Shown here: one piece after another, positions 36,201 to 44,069 of the stretch
Numbering within the stretch: position 1 is the first letter of the stretch
How the letters are laid out: each line of letters starts with the position of its first letter
Origin: Muriicola sp041358175
Lineage (GTDB): Bacteria > Bacteroidota > Bacteroidia > Flavobacteriales > Flavobacteriaceae
Length of the DNA stretch: 64,000 nucleotides
Reading direction: 5' to 3'
Assembly: GCF_041358175.1 (NCBI RefSeq)
Contig: NZ_JBGKBE010000011.1
Coordinates: 1-64,000 of the forward strand
Translations under genes and position numbers: made by a program
The notes under the pieces: generated by a model
Databases searched by the model: none
Seen by the model: the letters and a program-made list of their open reading frames with translations, nothing else
What the model was told of the DNA's origin: nothing

Positions 36201-37315
36201 TCCCCATTGGCTCTTCCTATCCTTGTTTTCTCATCCAGTGCTTCCCCCAGATCCTGAAGTGCCACCACATTACGGACATTTAGTGTTTGCTGACTTCGGT
36301 TGGTTACCCAGACTTCGAGACGGGTAATCTGCACCTGGCTTCGTATGTATGGATAATTCGACAGGGCTTCATCGTACTGATCCCTGAAATATTGAGCAAG
36401 GAAAAAGTGCCTGTCTTCATCGTAGTCCAAAGCTGTAAGTTCAAAATCATTTATTGTTCCCCCACCCTGAGCAACCACCGTATTGTTTTGTGATCGCTGT
36501 TCTGAAAACACCGCTGTTACGGTGGTTTTTCCAAATTGTAGCTGAGTTTTTACCCCAAACAAACTTTGTGCTCCGGTAACCAGGGAACTATTCAGGGGCA
36601 TATTTACATTACCAACTTCAATTTTTTGAATGATATCGTCTTCGGTTGGAGTATAATCGAGTTTTACAAGGTTTTGAAAATCGAAGGTTGCTTCTGTATC
36701 ATAATTTGCCGTAACCTGCAGTCGTTCCCCTACTTTCCCGAGCATACTAAGGCTGATACGCTGATCAAAATCGAAAGACAGATTGGTCCTGTTCCTGGGT
36801 GAGAGTGCAGGATTGTCATTTTTTTGCCAGATAACTCCCAGATCCATGGCCACTGAACCCTGTGGAATTACCTCTATAGTGTTCCCCCCAAAAACCGATT
36901 CGAAGAAATTATTGTTGACATAAAAATTGGGAAGTAAGTTTCTCCGGGCCTCTTCACTTCCCTCTTTCTTCCCCGAAAAAGCGTCTATTTTTTCCTTGAA
37001 ATAGGATTTTATGCTCTCTTTACGGACCAGTTCCAGATACTGGGCAGGAGTTAGGATTACGGGGTAATTAATATCGTAGTCGCCTACAGTTTCAGTGTAA
37101 ATATATCTGTCAAGTTGAGGGTCATAGGTGTATTTGGAAACAATGCTGTTGGGGTTGGGCATTTTAATCGCACCCAAAGCTACTCCTGTTTGAACAGAGT
37201 CGACAACTTGTTCTTCCGTTTCCTGAGACTGCAGATGTCCGGAGGAAAGGAAAATAAAGGATAGGAAAAATAGCTTAAATGAAAATTTAAGTAAAGTTTT
37301 AGCCCCTGTTTTCAA
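30209..37315 (-). CDS. sprA: Cell surface protein SprA, type IX secretion translocon
   Basis: A 2368-aa giant outer-membrane barrel. SprA (Sov in Porphyromonas) forms the T9SS translocon pore in the outer membrane and is required for gliding and secretion of T9SS proteins. The N-terminal signal peptide (about 10-30) is followed by the family opening (VALGAIKMPNP, then SKYTYDPQLDRYIYTETVGD), with long beta-rich stretches and N/D-rich turns throughout, ending in an aromatic strand (TGFTLRYNFGN). Length agrees with the family (about 2300-2500). It starts 5 bp after ruvA, so it is the third gene of a maeB-ruvA-sprA unit. PorP/SprF proteins act with the same system. Confidence 0.97.
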   Translation of the reverse strand: MKTGAKTLLKFSFKLFFLSFIFLSSGHLQSQETEEQVVDSVQTGVALGAIKMPNPNSIVSKYTYDPQLDRYIYTETVGDYDINYPVILTPAQYLELVRKESIKSYFKEKIDAFSGKKEGSEEARRNLLPNFYVNNNFFESVFGGNTIEVIPQGSVAMDLGVIWQKNDNPALSPRNRTNLSFDFDQRISLSMLGKVGERLQVTANYDTEATFDFQNLVKLDYTPTEDDIIQKIEVGNVNMPLNSSLVTGAQSLFGVKTQLQFGKTTVTAVFSEQRSQNNTVVAQGGGTINDFELTALDYDEDRHFFLAQYFRDQYDEALSNYPYIRSQVQITRLEVWVTNRSQQTLNVRNVVALQDLGEALDEKTRIGRANGDPAGFFNFSATNPDLPRNGANDFDPALINNGGALTSEIRDIATVESGFNISGGYQINQGFDYAILENARKLEPTRDYQYNTQLGYISLNQRLSNDEVLAVAFQYTFNGEVYQVGEFANGGLDATTVAGGVTPEITNNTLVLKLLKSNITNVNDPIWDLMMKNIYATGAFQLSEEDFKLNILYSDPTPRNYITPVDPNDGWPSIPKPLEDRILLDVFNLDRLNVYRDVQPGGDGFFDFVPGITVNTQGGQIIFTKVEPFGEYLFNILGGGTYEVDNDQGYNANQQKYVFRNMYANTKAASLQDAEKNRFRLKGRYKSEGSNGIPIGAFNVPRGSVRVTAGGRQLQEGIDYTVNYQAGTVQILDPSLQASNTPINISVENNAVFGQQTRRFTGVNIEHQFNENFVLGGTLLNLNERPLTQKSNYGIEPVNNTIFGLNGNFSTEVPFLTRLANKLPNIDTDVPSNISLRGEVAYLIPNSPKNADFRGETTTYLDDFEGAQALIDIRSSLGWSLASTPLEFLDEGETDLEVGFERAKMAWYTIDPIFFTNQRPSGISDNDLSTNATRRVFIDEVFPQVDIAQGQTTVQNTLDLAYYPSVKGPYNANPSFGSELPTEKWAGIMRSLSSTNFEQSNVEFVQFWVMDPYVDGIATGPGELVINLGNISEDILADGRKQYENGLPGVNSNDLTTNTIWGKVPATQSLVYAFDADETNRALQDLGFDGLTDSEEAAQGYNGPAEDPALDNYQYYLNREGNILERYLDFNNVDGNSPVTVTNTNRGSTTLPDVEDVDRDLTMNTINSYYEYRIDIKPNTTVNDLYVTDIKEGITPDLPNGTQLNRRWIQYKIPLSDFTNAVGGISDFRSISFMRMYLTGFTDDVVLRFATLDLVRGDWRNYTKSLEADNDDPSDDGTIVDVNTVNIEENNSRIPIPYVLPPGVIREQLNNNNTIIRQNEQSLSFLLENLQPEDSRGVFKNVNIDVRQYERLKMFMHAEKLLNSDYLDDDVPLVGFLRIGTDFSENYYQIEVPLQFTSFGASAAEDIWPAVNELDIALDDLKKVKSQGIADQTLGDITYYEVVNGEVTPVAEFAPRNLGQVRIGIRGNPSLGSIRSMMVGVKNIDNTAARGEVWFNELRLAGLDNEGGWAAIAAFDGNMADFANVSATGSKSTSGFGAIDQMPNERAREDAISYDVVTNVELGKLLPEKWNLQIPFNYGISEQLITPEFDPVYDDLKLEDRIAAADTAQEADEIREQAEDYTKRTSINFIGVRKNRGEEADANFYDVENFTFNYSYNETEHRDFEIANLRDQNVRTGFVYNHNFKPVSVAPFAKKDSLFTGNYWKWLKDLNFNLLPTSISLQSDINRQFNQQRFRDVLEPGVERLELPLLQQRNYLFNWQYALNYSITKSLRLNLTSSNNNIVRNYFEEEGNPNSLINQELNVWDGFFDIGEPNRHAQQMQLNYEIPLNKIPIFDFINAQYTYTSNFDWQRGGDAIREVTGEDINTIQNANTHNLTATLNMQRFYDQIGLKKETGKGVASNVRRDKAGNLPTGAEASVPKKTTGLWNTAVDVITMIKRLNVNYNENNGQVLPGYTQSIGFIGTTRPTLGFVFGSQADVRFEAARNGWLTVFPEFNEQFIKRTNKQLNITATAQPVQDLTIDLVADRQFSSSLQENFKVEDGEYIVQTPNTFGNFSISTLMLGTFFSKSDEFTSDNFETFKDNRIVIANRLLSDRGGADEGVDGDGFPIRYGNTSQDVLLPAFFAAYTGQDVNRVNLDAFRDIPIPNWNVKYTGLMRNKWFKSKFKRFSLSHGYRAAYSINSFQTNLERQNGQIDPENQDFLPENIINNVVLTDQFNPLMRVDFEMKNSLSVVAEVRADRTLSLSFDNNLLTEINGKEYTLGLGYRFKDVTFVTNIGGEKQRLKGDLNLKADVSLRDNITIIRNLDLDNNQITSGQNLLSVKFTADYALSKSLNALFFYDHSFSQFAVSTAFPQTTVNTGFTLRYNFGN

Positions 37316-37320
37316 ACTTT

Positions 37321-37902
37321 TTACAAATTTTTCAGCGCATGTTTGATAATGTTCTCTACGCTTAGTGAAGTATCCTGGCCTAAAACCTTGTCAACCGCCT
37401 TTTCGGCTTGCTTTCGTTGAAAGCCAAGAACCTCTAAAGCAGATAACGCTTCATCTTTCTTTGTATTGTTTGAATTTGGGTAAACTTCGTCCAGATCGTA
37501 AATTTTTAAAACTTTGTCTTTCAGGTCGAGGATAACCCTTTGTGCGGTCTTTGCTCCAATACCCTTTATCGCCTGAATGGCGGGAACATCGCCCTGTGCG
37601 ATGGCATCTCTTGTCTGATGGGGGGTCATGGAAGAAAGCATAGTCCTTGCAGTACTCGATCCAATGCCTGAAACGGACAGTAGTAAACGAAATATTTCAC
37701 GCTCAGAAGCCTCTATAAATCCGAAAAGTGTGTGTGAATCTTCTTTGACCTGTAAATGGGTAAAAAGTCGGATATTTTCAGCATCCGGAATTTGAGAATA
37801 GGTGTGGAGAGAAATATTTACAAAATATCCTATCCCTCCACAGTCAATAACTACATGCGTTGGGTGTTTCTCTACAAGTCGGCCTTGAAGGTGAGTGATC
37901 AT
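37321..37902 (-). CDS. ruvA: Holliday junction branch migration protein RuvA
   Basis: A 193-aa protein that tetramerises on four-way DNA junctions and recruits RuvB. It shows the OB-fold N-terminus (MITHLQGRLVEKHPTHVVID), two helix-hairpin-helix motifs (LLSVSGIGSSTARTMLS; AIKGIGAKTAQRVILDLKDK) and the C-terminal RuvB-binding domain (EALSALEVLGFQRKQAEKA). It lies 36 bp after maeB and 5 bp before sprA. ruvB is about 6 kb away in a separate operon. Confidence 0.97.
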   Translation of the reverse strand: MITHLQGRLVEKHPTHVVIDCGGIGYFVNISLHTYSQIPDAENIRLFTHLQVKEDSHTLFGFIEASEREIFRLLLSVSGIGSSTARTMLSSMTPHQTRDAIAQGDVPAIQAIKGIGAKTAQRVILDLKDKVLKIYDLDEVYPNSNNTKKDEALSALEVLGFQRKQAEKAVDKVLGQDTSLSVENIIKHALKNL

Positions 37903-37938
37903 TCTAGGGTATTATAATATTAGTTTGGTACTTTAATT

Positions 37939-40242
37939 TTAGTGCTTTGTATTTCCTTTTTTTGCCTTCCTCCGTTTTTCCCTTTCTTGGGCATCGATTA
38001 CTGCCACGGCCGTAATATTTACCATTTCTTCCACACTGGCACCCAATTGCAGAATATGTACTGGCCTTTTCAAGCCAAGCATGACCGGACCTATTGTGTC
38101 TGCAGCATGCAACTCCTTCAATAACTTATAGGTGATGTTCGCAGCCTCCAGATTTGGAAAAATCAGGGTGTTTACCTTTTTTCCGGCTATTTTTGAGAAG
38201 GGGAACTGACTTTGATGTAAATCCTTGTTCAGGGCAAAATCGGTTTGTATTTCTCCATCCACCACAAGTTCAGGATGGTTTTCATGCAGAATCCTAACGG
38301 CTTCTTTCACTTTCCTTGCATGGGGGTGATTAGATGATCCAAAATTGGAGTAAGACAACAGTGCCATTACAGGATTAAAACCAAAGGCCATAGCCAGGTT
38401 TGCGGTCATCATTGAAATTTCGGCAAGCTCTTCTGCTGTTGGATCTATATTGATGGAAGTGTCGGCAAGAAAAATTGGACCCCGATTTGTGATCATGATA
38501 TGGACAGTGGCTGCTTTAGACACGTTGGCAGCCCGGCCTATGACTTCAAAAACGGGTTTGATGGAAGATGCATAGGATCTAGAATAGCCTGAAATCATTC
38601 CATCTGCATCCCCTTCGAGTATCATCATCGAAGCAAAATAATTTCTTTGACGCATTCTGCTCTTTGCGCTGTATAAAGTAGCCCCATTCCGCCTTCTCGC
38701 TTCCCAGTATTTCTGGGCATAGTGCATCCTTTTTTCAAATGAACTCTTTGCCTGATAGTCAATTATAGGTACATCTGCATCGAATTCCAGTTCTTTCTTC
38801 AGTTCCTGGATGATCTCAGTATTCCCTAGTAAAATGGGATGGGCAATACCCTCTTCATAGGCTATCTGAGCTGCTTTCAGTACATCAAGCTGATCTGCTT
38901 CTACGAATACGATCTTTTTGGGGTTGCTTTTCGCCCTGCTCATCAGGAGTCGCATCACCTTATTGTCTTCCCCTGAACGCTGTAGTAAGTCTTCCCTGTA
39001 CTTTTCCCAATCTGTGATCGGAAATTTAGCCACCCCACTTTCAATGGCCGCTTTGGCTACTGCCGGCGGAATTTCAGCAATAAGACGGGGATCAAAGGGT
39101 TTTGGAATTATATAATCCTTCCCAAAAGTTAAGCGGGTTTCCCCATAGGCTATGTTCACCTGTTCGGGTACAGGCTGTTTGGCCAGACTTGCGAGGGCTT
39201 TCACCGCTGCCATCTTCATTTCTTCATTAATCTTGGTTGCCCGAACGTCTAATGCGCCCCTGAAGATAAAAGGGAACCCAAGCACATTGTTCACCTGGTT
39301 GGGATGATCGGAACGGCCCGTAGCCATGATAACATCCTTCCTTGTTTTAATGGCCAAATTGTACTTGATCTCCGGATCTGGATTCGCCATGGCGAAAACA
39401 ATTGGATTATCTGCCATGGATTTAAGCATGGCCGGACTCATGGTATCGGCTATGGACAAACCTATAAAAACGTCTGCATCTTTAAGGGCATCTTCCAGAG
39501 TATGGAAATCCCGTTCGGTAGCAAACTCCTGTTTTTCAGCTGTCAGTGATTCCCGGTCTTTTCGGATCACACCCTTGCTGTCAACCATGATGATATTATT
39601 TGCACTCGCTCCGAAAGCCTTGTAGAGTCGGGTACACGAAATTGCCGCGGCACCGGCACCGCTGATCACAATCCGTACATTCCCTATTTTTTTCTCTGCG
39701 AGTTCCAGGGCATTGATCAGGGCGGCGGAGGAGATGATGGCCGTACCGTGCTGGTCATCGTGCATCACCGGAATATTGAGCTCTTCTTTTAAACGGCGTT
39801 CAATTTCAAAGGCTTCAGGAGCCTTTATATCCTCTAAGTTTATTCCTCCAAAGGAAGGCGCTATGGTCTTCACCGTTTCCACAAACTTATCGATGTCCTT
39901 GGTATCGAGCTCAATGTCGATCGCGTCTATGTCTGCGAATATTTTAAATAATAGACATTTCCCTTCCATCACCGGCTTGGAAGCTTCCGGACCTATATCA
40001 CCCAGGCCTAAAACGGCGGTACCATTAGAGATGACGGCTACAAAATTTCCCTTGGCAGTGTACTTGTAAACATTCTCTATATTCTTGGCAATTTCCAGGC
40101 AAGGTTCAGCAACCCCGGGCGAATAAGCCAGGGCTAGGTCTCTTTGGGTTGCATAGGGTTTGGTGGGAACAATTTTGATTTTACCTGGAGTGGGTTTTGC
40201 GTGGTAAATAAGTGCTTCCCGCTTTTTTTTGTCTTTGGCCAT
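37939..40242 (-). CDS. maeB: NADP-dependent malic enzyme with phosphotransacetylase-like domain
   Basis: A 767-aa MaeB-type enzyme converting malate to pyruvate, CO2 and NADPH. The N-terminal malic enzyme (about 1-420) shows YSPGVAEPC, the metal/substrate motifs and a nucleotide-binding GAGAAAISC. The C-terminal half (about 430-767) is a phosphate acetyltransferase-like domain that regulates by acetyl-CoA in other MaeB proteins. Start at ATG 40242 rather than a preceding TTG. It leads the maeB-ruvA-sprA unit. Confidence 0.95.
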   Translation of the reverse strand: MAKDKKKREALIYHAKPTPGKIKIVPTKPYATQRDLALAYSPGVAEPCLEIAKNIENVYKYTAKGNFVAVISNGTAVLGLGDIGPEASKPVMEGKCLLFKIFADIDAIDIELDTKDIDKFVETVKTIAPSFGGINLEDIKAPEAFEIERRLKEELNIPVMHDDQHGTAIISSAALINALELAEKKIGNVRIVISGAGAAAISCTRLYKAFGASANNIIMVDSKGVIRKDRESLTAEKQEFATERDFHTLEDALKDADVFIGLSIADTMSPAMLKSMADNPIVFAMANPDPEIKYNLAIKTRKDVIMATGRSDHPNQVNNVLGFPFIFRGALDVRATKINEEMKMAAVKALASLAKQPVPEQVNIAYGETRLTFGKDYIIPKPFDPRLIAEIPPAVAKAAIESGVAKFPITDWEKYREDLLQRSGEDNKVMRLLMSRAKSNPKKIVFVEADQLDVLKAAQIAYEEGIAHPILLGNTEIIQELKKELEFDADVPIIDYQAKSSFEKRMHYAQKYWEARRRNGATLYSAKSRMRQRNYFASMMILEGDADGMISGYSRSYASSIKPVFEVIGRAANVSKAATVHIMITNRGPIFLADTSINIDPTAEELAEISMMTANLAMAFGFNPVMALLSYSNFGSSNHPHARKVKEAVRILHENHPELVVDGEIQTDFALNKDLHQSQFPFSKIAGKKVNTLIFPNLEAANITYKLLKELHAADTIGPVMLGLKRPVHILQLGASVEEMVNITAVAVIDAQEREKRRKAKKGNTKH

Positions 40243-40259
40243 CAAGTTAATTTAGATTT

Positions 40260-40267
40260 CAAATTTA
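40260..40267 (-). promoter_or_regulatory. -7 box of maeB-ruvA-sprA
   Basis: TAAATTTG on minus matches TANNTTTG exactly, 17 bp upstream of ATG 40242. No convincing -33 TTG. Confidence 0.5.
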
Positions 40268-40360
40268 AGAGTATTTCCTTTGATACGAACCTATCAGGAA
40301 ATACAAAATCACAGCATCTTTGTCCCACAGAAAGTATTGGAATTAATGATGTCTGTTATT

Positions 40361-41674
40361 TTATCTTTTGCTTCTAGCCTCAGCTACATTAAGTCGTAAG
40401 GCCAGAGCTGCTGCGATCACAAAAAATACGCCGCCAAAAAGGATTGCGTTTACAGCACTACCTCCTAACAAATACTTATAAATGGGCCCAAAAGTTAAGG
40501 TTTCTATCCCCATAGGGATTACGATCATCATATTCAAAATACCCATATAAACCCCGCGTCGTTCCTGAGGAACTACTTTTGAAACCATAGTATATGGAAT
40601 ACCCATCATAGCTGCCCAACCGATCCCAAATAAGACCATTGGAGCTAAAACAAGTATCATATTATCAATAAATGGAATTGAAAATAAGGCAATTGCTGTA
40701 CCTATTAAACTAAAGGCATATACCTTTTTACTACCGAATTTAAGAGTTAATGGGACTAATCCCAGGGCCACCACCATGGTTACGATATTATATGTTAAAC
40801 TCATTTGAGCCGATTGTGATGCAGCTTCAGAAATACCAAAACCCATTGTTTTCATAAATAATGGGGTTATATACTGCCAATAAACAAAAAGCGCATACCA
40901 TTGAAAAAGATATACCAGGGAAAGTTTCCACATAAATTTTGGCATTTCTTTTATCGCAATAGCTATTTCGTTAAAAGGCTGAGCCACTTTTTTTATAAAA
41001 GGCTTATTTTTTGCTTCATTAATTTCTGCTAATTCTTCCTCTGATGGCGGGATTTCCGGAGTTTTTAAAACCGACCACAGAACCGTAGCCACGGACAATA
41101 TTCCACCCAGGCTAAAGGAATAATACATCCAGGTAGGAATGACACCGTCTCCCGAAACGGTTTCAGCCCCAAATAATTTTTGAAATAAAACTATTGAGCC
41201 CATCGCCAATAAGATACCTGCACCCACAAAAAGACTTTGCATTTGATAGCCTAAACTCAGTTGTTTTTCCGGAAGCTTATCCCCGACAAACGCCCTGTAC
41301 GGCTCCATAGCCATATTGTTTCCTACATCCAAGATCCACAGTAAACCAACGGCAAACCATAATACCGGACTCGTTGGGAAAGCAAAGAGACAGATACTAC
41401 CTATTATTGCTCCTATCAAAAAGAAGGGTTTCCGCCTACCCCATTTTGGTGACCAGGTTTTATCTGATATTGCTCCAATAATGGGTTGCACCACTAATCC
41501 CGTAACCGGCCCTGCGATATTCAAAATGGGTAGCATTTCTTCAGGCGCACCCAAATAAAGAAATATGGGGTTAATTGCTGTTTGTTGTAATCCGAAACTG
41601 TATTGTATTCCTAAGAATCCAACGTTCATATTAAAGATCTGCCAAAAACTTAACTCCGGTTTACCAATTCTCAT
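40361..41674 (-). CDS. MFS transporter, SLC45/GPH-like sugar type
   Basis: A 437-aa major facilitator with 12 predicted helices. The opening NVGFLGIQYSFGLQQTAINPIF, the loop DKTWSPKWGRRKPFFLIGA and the ERTRG-like loop (QERRGVYMG) resemble the SLC45/sugar (maltose or sucrose) symporter group of Bacteroidota. These usually sit beside glycoside hydrolases and a LacI or other regulator, but here the gene stands alone. Substrate is therefore unknown. The coding sequence looks more A/T-rich than its neighbours by eye, which might mean transfer. Confidence 0.87.
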   Translation of the reverse strand: MRIGKPELSFWQIFNMNVGFLGIQYSFGLQQTAINPIFLYLGAPEEMLPILNIAGPVTGLVVQPIIGAISDKTWSPKWGRRKPFFLIGAIIGSICLFAFPTSPVLWFAVGLLWILDVGNNMAMEPYRAFVGDKLPEKQLSLGYQMQSLFVGAGILLAMGSIVLFQKLFGAETVSGDGVIPTWMYYSFSLGGILSVATVLWSVLKTPEIPPSEEELAEINEAKNKPFIKKVAQPFNEIAIAIKEMPKFMWKLSLVYLFQWYALFVYWQYITPLFMKTMGFGISEAASQSAQMSLTYNIVTMVVALGLVPLTLKFGSKKVYAFSLIGTAIALFSIPFIDNMILVLAPMVLFGIGWAAMMGIPYTMVSKVVPQERRGVYMGILNMMIVIPMGIETLTFGPIYKYLLGGSAVNAILFGGVFFVIAAALALRLNVAEARSKR

Positions 41675-41711
41675 AGTCTTCCTTGTTTACGAATTAGAAT
41701 TTTACGCTATT

Positions 41712-41798
41712 TTATTCCTCAAATAACAAGTTCTCAATATAGGGTTTTATCATTGTTTTTGTTAAAGTCTCCGCGGTAAAAATGAGTTTTAAACAAAA
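41712..41798 (-). pseudogene. Possible 3' relic of a lost gene upstream of the MFS gene
   Basis: A 28-codon open frame ends in TAA at 41712 and reads like a protein C-terminus: LKLIFTAETLTKTMIKPY then IENLLFEE. It has no plausible start of its own except an internal ATG (13 codons left) and is closed upstream by a TGA. It lies between queG and the MFS gene. It could be the tail of a regulator, or chance. Not recognised. Confidence 0.25.
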
Positions 41799-41818
41799 TC
41801 AATGTAGTTGTGGTAGAG

Positions 41819-42757
41819 TTATTTAAGAAATTCGATGTTTCTTTTTAGTCCGCTAAATTTCGTCCGTTTTACTGCAGAACTGCGAAATACCTTCTTGAAT
41901 ACCTCTTCCGTAATCTCTTCCCAATCTTTTCTGTTCATCTCCAACATCTCGGGATGTGGATCAAAAAGTGGCTCTGAATGGGCTTTTGAAAAACGATTCC
42001 AGGGACACACGTCCTGACAAACATCACAGCCAAAAATCCAATCGTCCATCTTCCCTTTAAAGGATGCCGGAATCTCATTCTTTAATTCAATTGTGAGGTA
42101 GGAAATACACTTGCTTCCATCTACCACATAAGGCTGAATAATTGCTTCCGTGGGACAGGCATCAATACAGGCAGTACAACTGCCACAATGATCGGTAACA
42201 GGATGATCATACTCGAGTTCGAGATCGACAATAAGTTCTGCGATAAAGTAGAACGACCCTACTTGCTGAGTTAGAAGATTACTGTGCTTTCCTATCCAGC
42301 CCAGTCCGCTCTTCGCTGCCCAGGCTTTATCCAGAACCGGAGCGGAATCTACAAATGCACGGCCGTGAACATCACCTATTTCTTCTTCAATAAAGTTGTG
42401 AAGTTCTTTGAGTTTGGATTTGATGACGTGATGGTAGTCCTTGCCATAGGCATATTTTGAAATTTTATATGTGTCTTCATTTTGTTCTCTCTCCGGAAAA
42501 TAATTGAGGATTAATGAAATGACGGATTTAGAGCCTTCGACCAATTTTCGCGGATCGAGCCTTTTATCAAAATGATTCTCCATATATGCCATTTCCCCGT
42601 GCATATTATTCTTGAGCCATTGTTCTAATCGCGGCGCTTCTTCCTCCAGAAAATCGGCTTTGGAAATTCCACAGGAGAGAAATCCGAGCCTTTTTGCCTC
42701 TGCCTTAATTAGTCGGGTATTTTTACTAAGGTCACTCAAGTTCGATGCGTTTTTCAA
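41819..42757 (-). CDS. queG: Epoxyqueuosine reductase
   Basis: A 312-aa cobalamin- and Fe-S-dependent enzyme that makes queuosine from epoxyqueuosine in tRNA. The N-terminal domain has KAEAKRLGFLSCGISKA, then two [4Fe-4S] motifs (CGSCTACIDACP; CDVCQDVCPW). No ATG is near the start. TTG at 42757 overlaps the P450 end by 26 nt, and TTG at 42739 would overlap by 8 nt and fits homologues equally well. Length is somewhat short of QueG with HEAT repeats. Confidence 0.94.
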   Translation of the reverse strand: MKNASNLSDLSKNTRLIKAEAKRLGFLSCGISKADFLEEEAPRLEQWLKNNMHGEMAYMENHFDKRLDPRKLVEGSKSVISLILNYFPEREQNEDTYKISKYAYGKDYHHVIKSKLKELHNFIEEEIGDVHGRAFVDSAPVLDKAWAAKSGLGWIGKHSNLLTQQVGSFYFIAELIVDLELEYDHPVTDHCGSCTACIDACPTEAIIQPYVVDGSKCISYLTIELKNEIPASFKGKMDDWIFGCDVCQDVCPWNRFSKAHSEPLFDPHPEMLEMNRKDWEEITEEVFKKVFRSSAVKRTKFSGLKRNIEFLK

Positions 42758-44069
42758 ATTTCAACCTGACTTCCTTTGGCTTGAGGGAAATCAGAGGAAC
42801 CAACTCCACTTCAGGATAGGTTGATGAAACCTTGAACTTCTTTACTATTTCACTGATGGTCAAAATCATTTCATACATAGCGAAATTATTGCCAATACAC
42901 ATTCGGGGCCCGGCTCCAAAGGGGTAGTAATACGGTCCCATCTCTTTTTTCTTTTCCTTTTCGAAACGTTCCGGTTGAAATGATTTCGGGGATTTCCAGA
43001 AGGCACTGTACCGGTGTAATTCGTAAACCGACATCAAAAGCATACTTCCTTTTTTGAAATTGTATCCTGAGAGTTCGATATCCTCTTTTGCCATACGATC
43101 GATCACGTACACCGGGGGATACAATCTCATGGCCTCTTCGATGCACTGCTGCGCAAAATTTAATTTTGATAACCAGGAAAGGTAATCATCATCGTTTATT
43201 TTATTATCAGATACCTCTTGATAGACCTGTTCTTGTATTTCCGGATGTCTGGCCAGAAGGAAAAGGGCAAAACTCAGGGCATTGGCTGTGGTTTCATGTC
43301 CTGCGGTAAAAAGAATCAAAACTTCATCAATTAGTTGCTTCCTTTCCATGTGTGTGCCGTCCTCATAGGTAGCTTTAAGAAGCATATCCAGCAGATCGTC
43401 TTCTTCTCCCCCTTGGCGGACTCTGTCCTCAATGAGCTCATTGAGTAAGACTCTGCTATCTTCGGAATAATTGAGGTGTTTTCTCAATTGTCCACTCAAC
43501 TTAAACCACCAAACAAGGTAAGGTTGCCTCATTTCCCGAATCAACATTTTTTGATTGGTCTCTGTGATATGCTGCAATTCCCGCATTTTCTCGCGGATAT
43601 CCGTCTTACTGAATAGCGATTTGGCTACTACCTGAAAGGCCAGATCTCCCATCAGGGGAAAGACATCCTGCTCCTCATTCTCAATAATACCTGAGAGTTC
43701 CTCTCTGATTGCCTTATGCATAGTTCCGAGGAGGCCAGCTAGTTTTTTCTTGTGAAAGGCGGGCTGTATCATCCGTCGCTGAGTTCGCCAATGCTCTCCC
43801 TCTGCTGTTAATAAACCATGGCCGATATACTTGGCCAGATCTTTAGTTTGCAGGGACGACTTTTTGAATTTTTTATGTTGCTTTTGAAGGACTTGCCGGA
43901 CTATCTCAGGATCGCGGGTAAATATGATGGTTTGGTGGGGCCCGACCTTTACCCTAAAAGTGTCACCGTATTTCTGAAAATTTTCTGAGTGGAAGGGCAA
44001 GGGATTTGCCAGAATTCGTTTCCGATTTCTTATCACTTCCCATTGTGAAACCGTAGTGAGTTGTCGCAT
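42732..44069 (-). CDS. Cytochrome P450
   Basis: A 445-aa heme-thiolate monooxygenase of soluble bacterial type. I-helix FTAGHETTANAL (oxygen activation), K-helix ExxR (EEAMRLYPP), the PERF motif (QPERFEKEK) and the Cys loop FGAGPRMCIGNNFA are intact, so it is likely active. No redox partner is adjacent. Substrate is unknown; the closest general resemblance is to CYP4/CYP102-like fatty acid or terpenoid hydroxylases. It starts directly after ruvB and overlaps queG. Confidence 0.95.
   Translation of the reverse strand: MRQLTTVSQWEVIRNRKRILANPLPFHSENFQKYGDTFRVKVGPHQTIIFTRDPEIVRQVLQKQHKKFKKSSLQTKDLAKYIGHGLLTAEGEHWRTQRRMIQPAFHKKKLAGLLGTMHKAIREELSGIIENEEQDVFPLMGDLAFQVVAKSLFSKTDIREKMRELQHITETNQKMLIREMRQPYLVWWFKLSGQLRKHLNYSEDSRVLLNELIEDRVRQGGEEDDLLDMLLKATYEDGTHMERKQLIDEVLILFTAGHETTANALSFALFLLARHPEIQEQVYQEVSDNKINDDDYLSWLSKLNFAQQCIEEAMRLYPPVYVIDRMAKEDIELSGYNFKKGSMLLMSVYELHRYSAFWKSPKSFQPERFEKEKKKEMGPYYYPFGAGPRMCIGNNFAMYEMILTISEIVKKFKVSSTYPEVELVPLISLKPKEVRLKFEKRIELE

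Noticed and set aside
42732..44069. P450 as part of a secondary metabolite cluster
   Set aside because: Neighbours are ruvB and queG; no PKS, NRPS or terpene gene occurs in the window.
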